Of a stretch of 64,000 nt of DNA, positions 59,601 through 64,000 are shown one piece after another; position 1 is the first letter of the stretch; every line of letters starts with the position of its first letter. The DNA is from Toxoplasma gondii ME49. Taxonomy: Eukaryota > Apicomplexa > Conoidasida > Eucoccidiorida > Sarcocystidae. Below the pieces are notes generated by a model. It saw only the letters and a list, made by a program, of their open reading frames with translations. It was not told the DNA's origin and searched no databases. A program made the translations under genes and the position numbers. Where the stretch lies: contig NC_031480.1 in NCBI RefSeq assembly GCF_000006565.2, positions 2,124,144 to 2,188,143 on the forward strand, read 5' to 3'.

Positions 59601-62600
59601 TCGTGGCGGACGTCGCCTTGAAGAGCACACATGCAGCTGCGATGGCCGGCGCTCTTGCTGCACTTCCTTCTTCGGAAGAGGCCCCAAAACGGCGAGGCGC
59701 GTTTCGACGCCAGGCACCCAGGGACCAGGCAGACGCCTTCGATCGGCTCTCTGCGGCCGTACTGGCGGTCACGGAGGCAGCCGCCGATGCAGCGGCTTGT
59801 GCTGCCCATGAAACTGAGGACGACAGAGAGACAGAACTTTTGAAGCGAGGCCCGCCGGCCAATCGCTTGGAGAAGCGCCCGAGCTCGCGACCATTCAGAG
59901 AGAGCGGGTGGGGGTGCAGGACGCAACTTCCGAAGGAGAAGCTGCGTTTCTTCAGACGGTTTTCCACCCCGGGAGGGAGAAGCCGACACGCGACAAGAAG
60001 CTCTGCATGCGCCAAGGAAGGGAGGCACTTGGAAGACGCAAGGGATCGCCAGAGACGTCGGAAGCGCATGGTGCAGCAGTCCAGGCTGGACGGCGAACGT
60101 GAGAAGCCGTGGAGAACTCAGAGGGAGGCGGCAGGCTGCCTTCGGAGCAGCGGCGACGCGGCGTCAAGTGAGAGCGAGCCTGGAGCGAATGGAGTGAATG
60201 AAAAGAAGAGCGACGCTGACGGACGTCGCTGCCTCGGATTTTCCTCACGGCTGAGCCTCGAGCCAGAGCTGCGCAGACGCGAGGACAGTCAACGTTTGAA
60301 GGAGGCGCGAGAGCGGAAACAGAACGGGGCTCTATCGCTCCTGCAAGGGAGCTGGGTCATTCGCCTCTTGCCGCCCGCTTCTCCAGAAAGGAAGGTTGAA
60401 CAGAGAGGCTGCGCGGCGGCGGCTCGTTCCGCGGCCGCGAATTTCTTCTTGTCTTTCGCTGGAGGACGAAGGGGGAGGGAAACTGCCTCAAGGCAGGAGC
60501 CCGAGGCAGAGGCCTCCTCCAGCTTTGCGTCCAGACTCTTTCCTGCGAGAAGGAAAGCGAGTGGAAGCGATAGAGCCAGACAGCTGCCTCGACAGGAAAA
60601 ATGCTTTCTGTTCGTTTCGGCAGACTTCAGCCACCTCTGCTGCGCGGCGAGCCCACCGCCGAGCGTCGTTCGAGCTACCGAGGGATCCCGGGCGGCAGGC
60701 GATTTAAGGCGCGCCGTATGCACGACCACGGAAACCGCTTGCAGTCTGGGAGGAGCGGCGACCTCAAACGTTTCGAGAAAAGACTCCCGAGAACTGTGCG
60801 CCGGAGAAGGGAGCAGGGGCAAGGACGCGGCGAGAAGACAGGCGACGCCGGCAGCAGACGCCTGCCTGTTTTGCCAGGGGTCCCGACGGACTCAAGCACT
60901 CTCAAACGGGGACGGCACTGAAGCGTCCACGGCAAAGAGTGAGAGGCATGCCGATGACTGGACATTGGCTGAAGAGACGGTCGATCACGGCTTCGGAGCA
61001 ACTTCTGGAAGCGAAAACGGAGAAAGTATCGTCGGAGGCTCCCCCTCGTCTTCACAGAAAAAGCCAGGAAGCGATCTGCCGTTCCAGGGTGTACAGACAC
61101 CTGGGTCAAATTGGGAATCAGAGGGTTGCGGAGGGACCGGGGCGGATGAGCTTCTGGCGTCTCCGTGCAGAAGCCAGCCGCGTCTCCACGTTGCACTTCC
61201 CGAAACAAAGGGAGTGCATGCGGTTTCGCCACTGGAGGAAAGTCGCGCTGGGGATATGCTTGCTCCAGGGATTTCCTCCCAGTCGCTGGAAGCGAAGACT
61301 TGCTCCCCGACCCGGCTCGGGGCTGACCGGACGGTTCCTTGCTGCGATCGGCCCTCAGCAGCCGCGACTCGAGTTCGAATCTCCGAGGGAGAAGGGGGCT
61401 CGACTGTGTTGGGATTTTGCTGTTTAAGCGATTCCAGCGTAGCCGGTAGCCGCATGAGTCGAACCTCTGCCCAGCGAATCACTCCGGTCGTCGCGTCTCC
61501 CTGTTGTGCTTGGGAGGAACGGACCCCAGAGAGTGAGTGCTCTCTCTGCGGGGACATGACGGCAAGCACCGTCAGTGCTTTGACGCCGGATTACCGGAGA
61601 ACGCCTTGTCAACAGACAGAGAGTCTAGATCGCGCAGGTTGCACGTCGCAGCTTAAGGCGTCGGGCAGCGCTGTTGTAGCTTTTTCGGACGGCCAGGGAG
61701 GCGACTCGGAGGGCGCGGATACAGACGCGAGTGTCGCGCCGTCTGTGCTCTGTGTGGCTCTGCCTGCCTTCGCTTCTTGCCAGCGAAGGAGACAAGGGAG
61801 AGCGAATCGAAAGGCTTGTCTCTCGTCTGCGTCGTCCCCGACAACTGGGGAGCCCAGACACGCAGCGCGTGAAGCGCGGCGCCCTAGAAAAGAAACCTCC
61901 CTCCAGACTGCGTGTGTCAAGCGCTCCGCCTCCAAGTCCTTCTTCAATGCATGCAGCGGGAGCGACAGCGGCGGCCGGCGCGACCAGCGGGACAAGGTAT
62001 TGAATCCTCTAGATCGACGTTCGGAACCTAGACGCCCCAGCTGGGCTGTCGCAACTTCCTCTGAGAGCTCTGGGAAGACCTCCCGTCGCCTGGAGACTGC
62101 CTCGAGACAACAGGCCGTCGGCGCAAGGGGATCCCCGTTGGGAGTGGCGCCCTCTCAGTTTCCGTGGAAGTCTCCTCAGTTGATCGTTCCTCTCAGCGCC
62201 GTCGAGAGCGTCGAATACGGATACTCGAGCAGCGCCTACCATCGTCTCCAGAGAAGCAACTGCGCGCCCCTAGTGGCTGTCCCTCCTTATCTCTGCTGCT
62301 CGATTCGCGTGAGAAGAAATCGCGACCAGACACAGGAAGGAAGCGAGAGAGGAAACCTAACGGACTGCAGCTCTGCAGCCAGCGTTGCTTCCTGCTGGAG
62401 CGCATGCACGCCACAGGCCAAGCCCGAGTCGAGGCGCTGGGGCACCGAGGGTGGGAAGACCCCTCGGACTGGCCTTACTCGCGAAGACGATTTGGAGGCG
62501 TTCGACTTCATTGTCCTCAGCGAAAGCGACGCTGCCAAGTGAGGAGGGCATCATAGGACAGGCGAGAGACTCTCAAGTCAAGCCACCAAACGCTTGGATG

Positions 62601-64000
62601 CAGTTTTGACAACTCAACTCTTGTGTCATGTTTCCTTGTCTCTGAGTCTCGTTGCCGACTCTTCTAGCGCCGCTTCGCTGGCACACAGAACAGGCTCCGA
62701 AACTCGGCCTCAGAGGCTCAGCCGAGAGGTTGCCCGCAACGTTCCGACCGTACACGTTCAGTATGAGACTTGTTTCACGAACTCGCAAACTTCCTCATAC
62801 CTGTGCCTTCCTCGCCAGGGCAGCCGCTTTCGCCTGGCGAGTCGAGGTCTCCACCCGAGGTAGTGGATAGGGTAATGGTTTCTTTACGCGTACCGTGACA
62901 GTCAGGTTATTCTCGGTGAACATTTCGCAATTTTCTGTTTCTGCATGCAGATGGGCAGTCAGTTTGAACAGCTTGATTCGGCACGATCCGCGTCGCGTCC
63001 GCTTCACCGCCGAGGAGTTTTCTTACCAGCTTCATGTTATGCGCCAGCACCACACACAACGCCTGCGCCTCGAATGTCTGTTGGCCCACACGCAACTGCA
63101 TGCGCGGCGCGGACCTGAAGCTCGCTCTGAGAGTGGGTCCAAGAGGCGTTGCGAGAGGCGAGAGCCTGCGGACTCGGCTCACAGCTCCGCCTCTCGGGCC
63201 GCAGACTTGGAAGCCCTCGCCGGCATCCAAGACTTCACCACAGCGATTTCGGGGTGGCAGGAGGTACACCGAAACGCAAGTAGTGCTTTGAAGATAGGCA
63301 ACGTCAGGTCTCGCAGCGATCGAGACAGCGATTTCGTTGTGGAGAGCAGCTTATTAGGAGGAAAGATTTTAGAAGGTGAGACGCTAGAAAGCGAAGCGTC
63401 AGAAAGCGAGGCGTCAGAAAGCGACACAGACGCTTCGTGGCGAGACGCGTCCTGCGAGAGCTCTCGGAGGTACGATTTCAGGCAAGGGGCGAGGCGTCCT
63501 CGACGCCGGTGCGGACCCTACAGATTCTCTTCTGCACCGCCACAAATCTGCGGTTGCAGCTGCTGTAGCACGACTACAGGAAGTGGAGCTGATTTAAACA
63601 GTGGGGACGAGTATGTGCGCTTGAGGTCCTGGGCTCCGTCTGCTCTCTCTCGGCTTCCGTCCAGCTTGCGCGGTCCCTCCTCAAGGCGCGGACGAACGCC
63701 TGGAGACCCGAGAATGACGAGGCCCCGCGTGGCTCCGAAGGCGGGAGACACCCCGACCCGGGGAGCGACGTTCTCGCGTGCTCTCAAGAGCACCGAGGCG
63801 GAGGGCGACGGCAGCCAATCACGCGCTTGCGCCTCCGTTGGAGAGGCAAATGTTGTCGATGATTGCGCTGGGAGACAAGGCTGTTCGCGCCCAAGGAGTG
63901 TGGGGATTCGTACGGCTGCTGTCTCCTCGCCGTCGCTGCCGGCGCCTAAAACCTCAGAGGAGCAAGGTGCCCCGGGCGGTTGCGGCTTCGGACTGGCGGG
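56675..64000 (+). CDS. Large PH-domain protein, two exons seen, continues past window
   Basis: Exon 1 runs from the ATG at 56675 (context GACAATGG) to 62538, where the apparent stop is really the donor AA then GTGAGG. Exon 2 starts at 62951 after CTGCATGCAG and stays open to the end of the window; AA plus A restores the Lys codon. More than 2,300 residues are visible. The recognisable part is a PH fold of the type seen in plant PH-RCC1-FYVE proteins and PLC: GSWVIRLLPP (about residue 1222), KCFLFVSADFSHLCC (about 1308), then ~520 residues of insertion, LIVPLSAVESVEYGYSSSAY (about 1835) and FDFIVLSESDAAKWAVSLNS (about 1945), the last helix spanning the intron. Such PH domains bind phosphoinositides or proteins at membranes. 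The N-terminal 1,200 residues are Ser/Gly/Ala-rich with one helical region near 900-1060. Exon 2 is Arg/Ser-rich. Confidence 0.78.
63375..63425 (+). repeat. Acidic in-frame repeat (Glu-Ser-Glu-Ala-Ser)
   Basis: Codon-aligned repeat in exon 2 of the PH-domain gene, with units GCGTCAGAAAGCGA giving ESEASESEASESDTD. Its Ser-x-x-Glu/Asp spacing would suit casein kinase 2. Confidence 0.7.

Noticed and set aside
62531..62542. TGA at 62540 as the true stop of the PH-domain protein
   Set aside because: It overlaps a GTGAGG donor, and the continuation from 62951 restores the frame and completes the PH helix.
1..64000. CRISPR arrays, insertion sequences, prophage or integrase genes
   Set aside because: No spaced direct repeats or transposase frames seen. 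The tandem repeats are microsatellites, and the DNA is eukaryotic in structure.

Overview
The window looks like nuclear DNA of a tissue-cyst-forming coccidian (Toxoplasma / Neospora / Hammondia group). The signs are: very long single-exon reading frames next to genes cut into many small exons; Ser/Ala/Glu/Arg-rich low-complexity insertions in otherwise conserved domains; ATG contexts such as GACAATGG; TGCATGC words scattered throughout; and (TA)n microsatellites in introns and intergenic DNA. The genus is an inference. All gene models below were built by hand from open frames, GT/AG sites and codon-phase matching; no search was run.

Layout. 0.2-2.4 kb: exons of an unrecognised minus-strand gene that runs off the left edge. 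3.4-6.1 kb: a complete three-exon minus-strand gene for a charged coiled-coil protein. 6.28-6.36 kb: a plus-strand tRNA-His (GTG) with a T-run terminator. 6.4-9.4 kb: minus-strand protein with two S1 RNA-binding domains. 12.7-23.0 kb: one very large minus-strand gene of ten exons, an acid-sphingomyelinase-like phosphoesterase with a ~900-residue insertion and altered metal-site motifs. 25.8-31.2 kb: plus-strand eIF3m, nine exons. 33.6-35.6 kb: minus-strand PhyH-like 2-oxoglutarate/Fe(II) dioxygenase with an unresolved N-terminus that may reach ~37.3 kb. 38.4-42.1 kb: single-exon 1,228-residue minus-strand nuclear-type protein. 44.5-50.2 kb: nine-exon minus-strand gene joining a starch-binding (CBM25/53-like) domain to a sucrose-phosphate-phosphatase-like HAD phosphatase. 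50.3-56.6 kb: a lower-GC stretch with no recognised gene but with a chain of phase-matched exon candidates near 54.8-55.5 kb. 56.7 kb to the right edge: a large plus-strand gene whose C-terminal half carries a PH domain interrupted by ~520 residues and by an intron.

The genes do not form an operon-like unit. The most interesting items are the starch-binding HAD phosphatase (a plausible enzyme of amylopectin or sugar-phosphate metabolism not matching a pathway I can name) and the giant phosphoesterase with a rebuilt active site. Most of the remaining open frames are antisense shadows of Glu/Arg/Ser-rich coding sequence or read through TA repeats.
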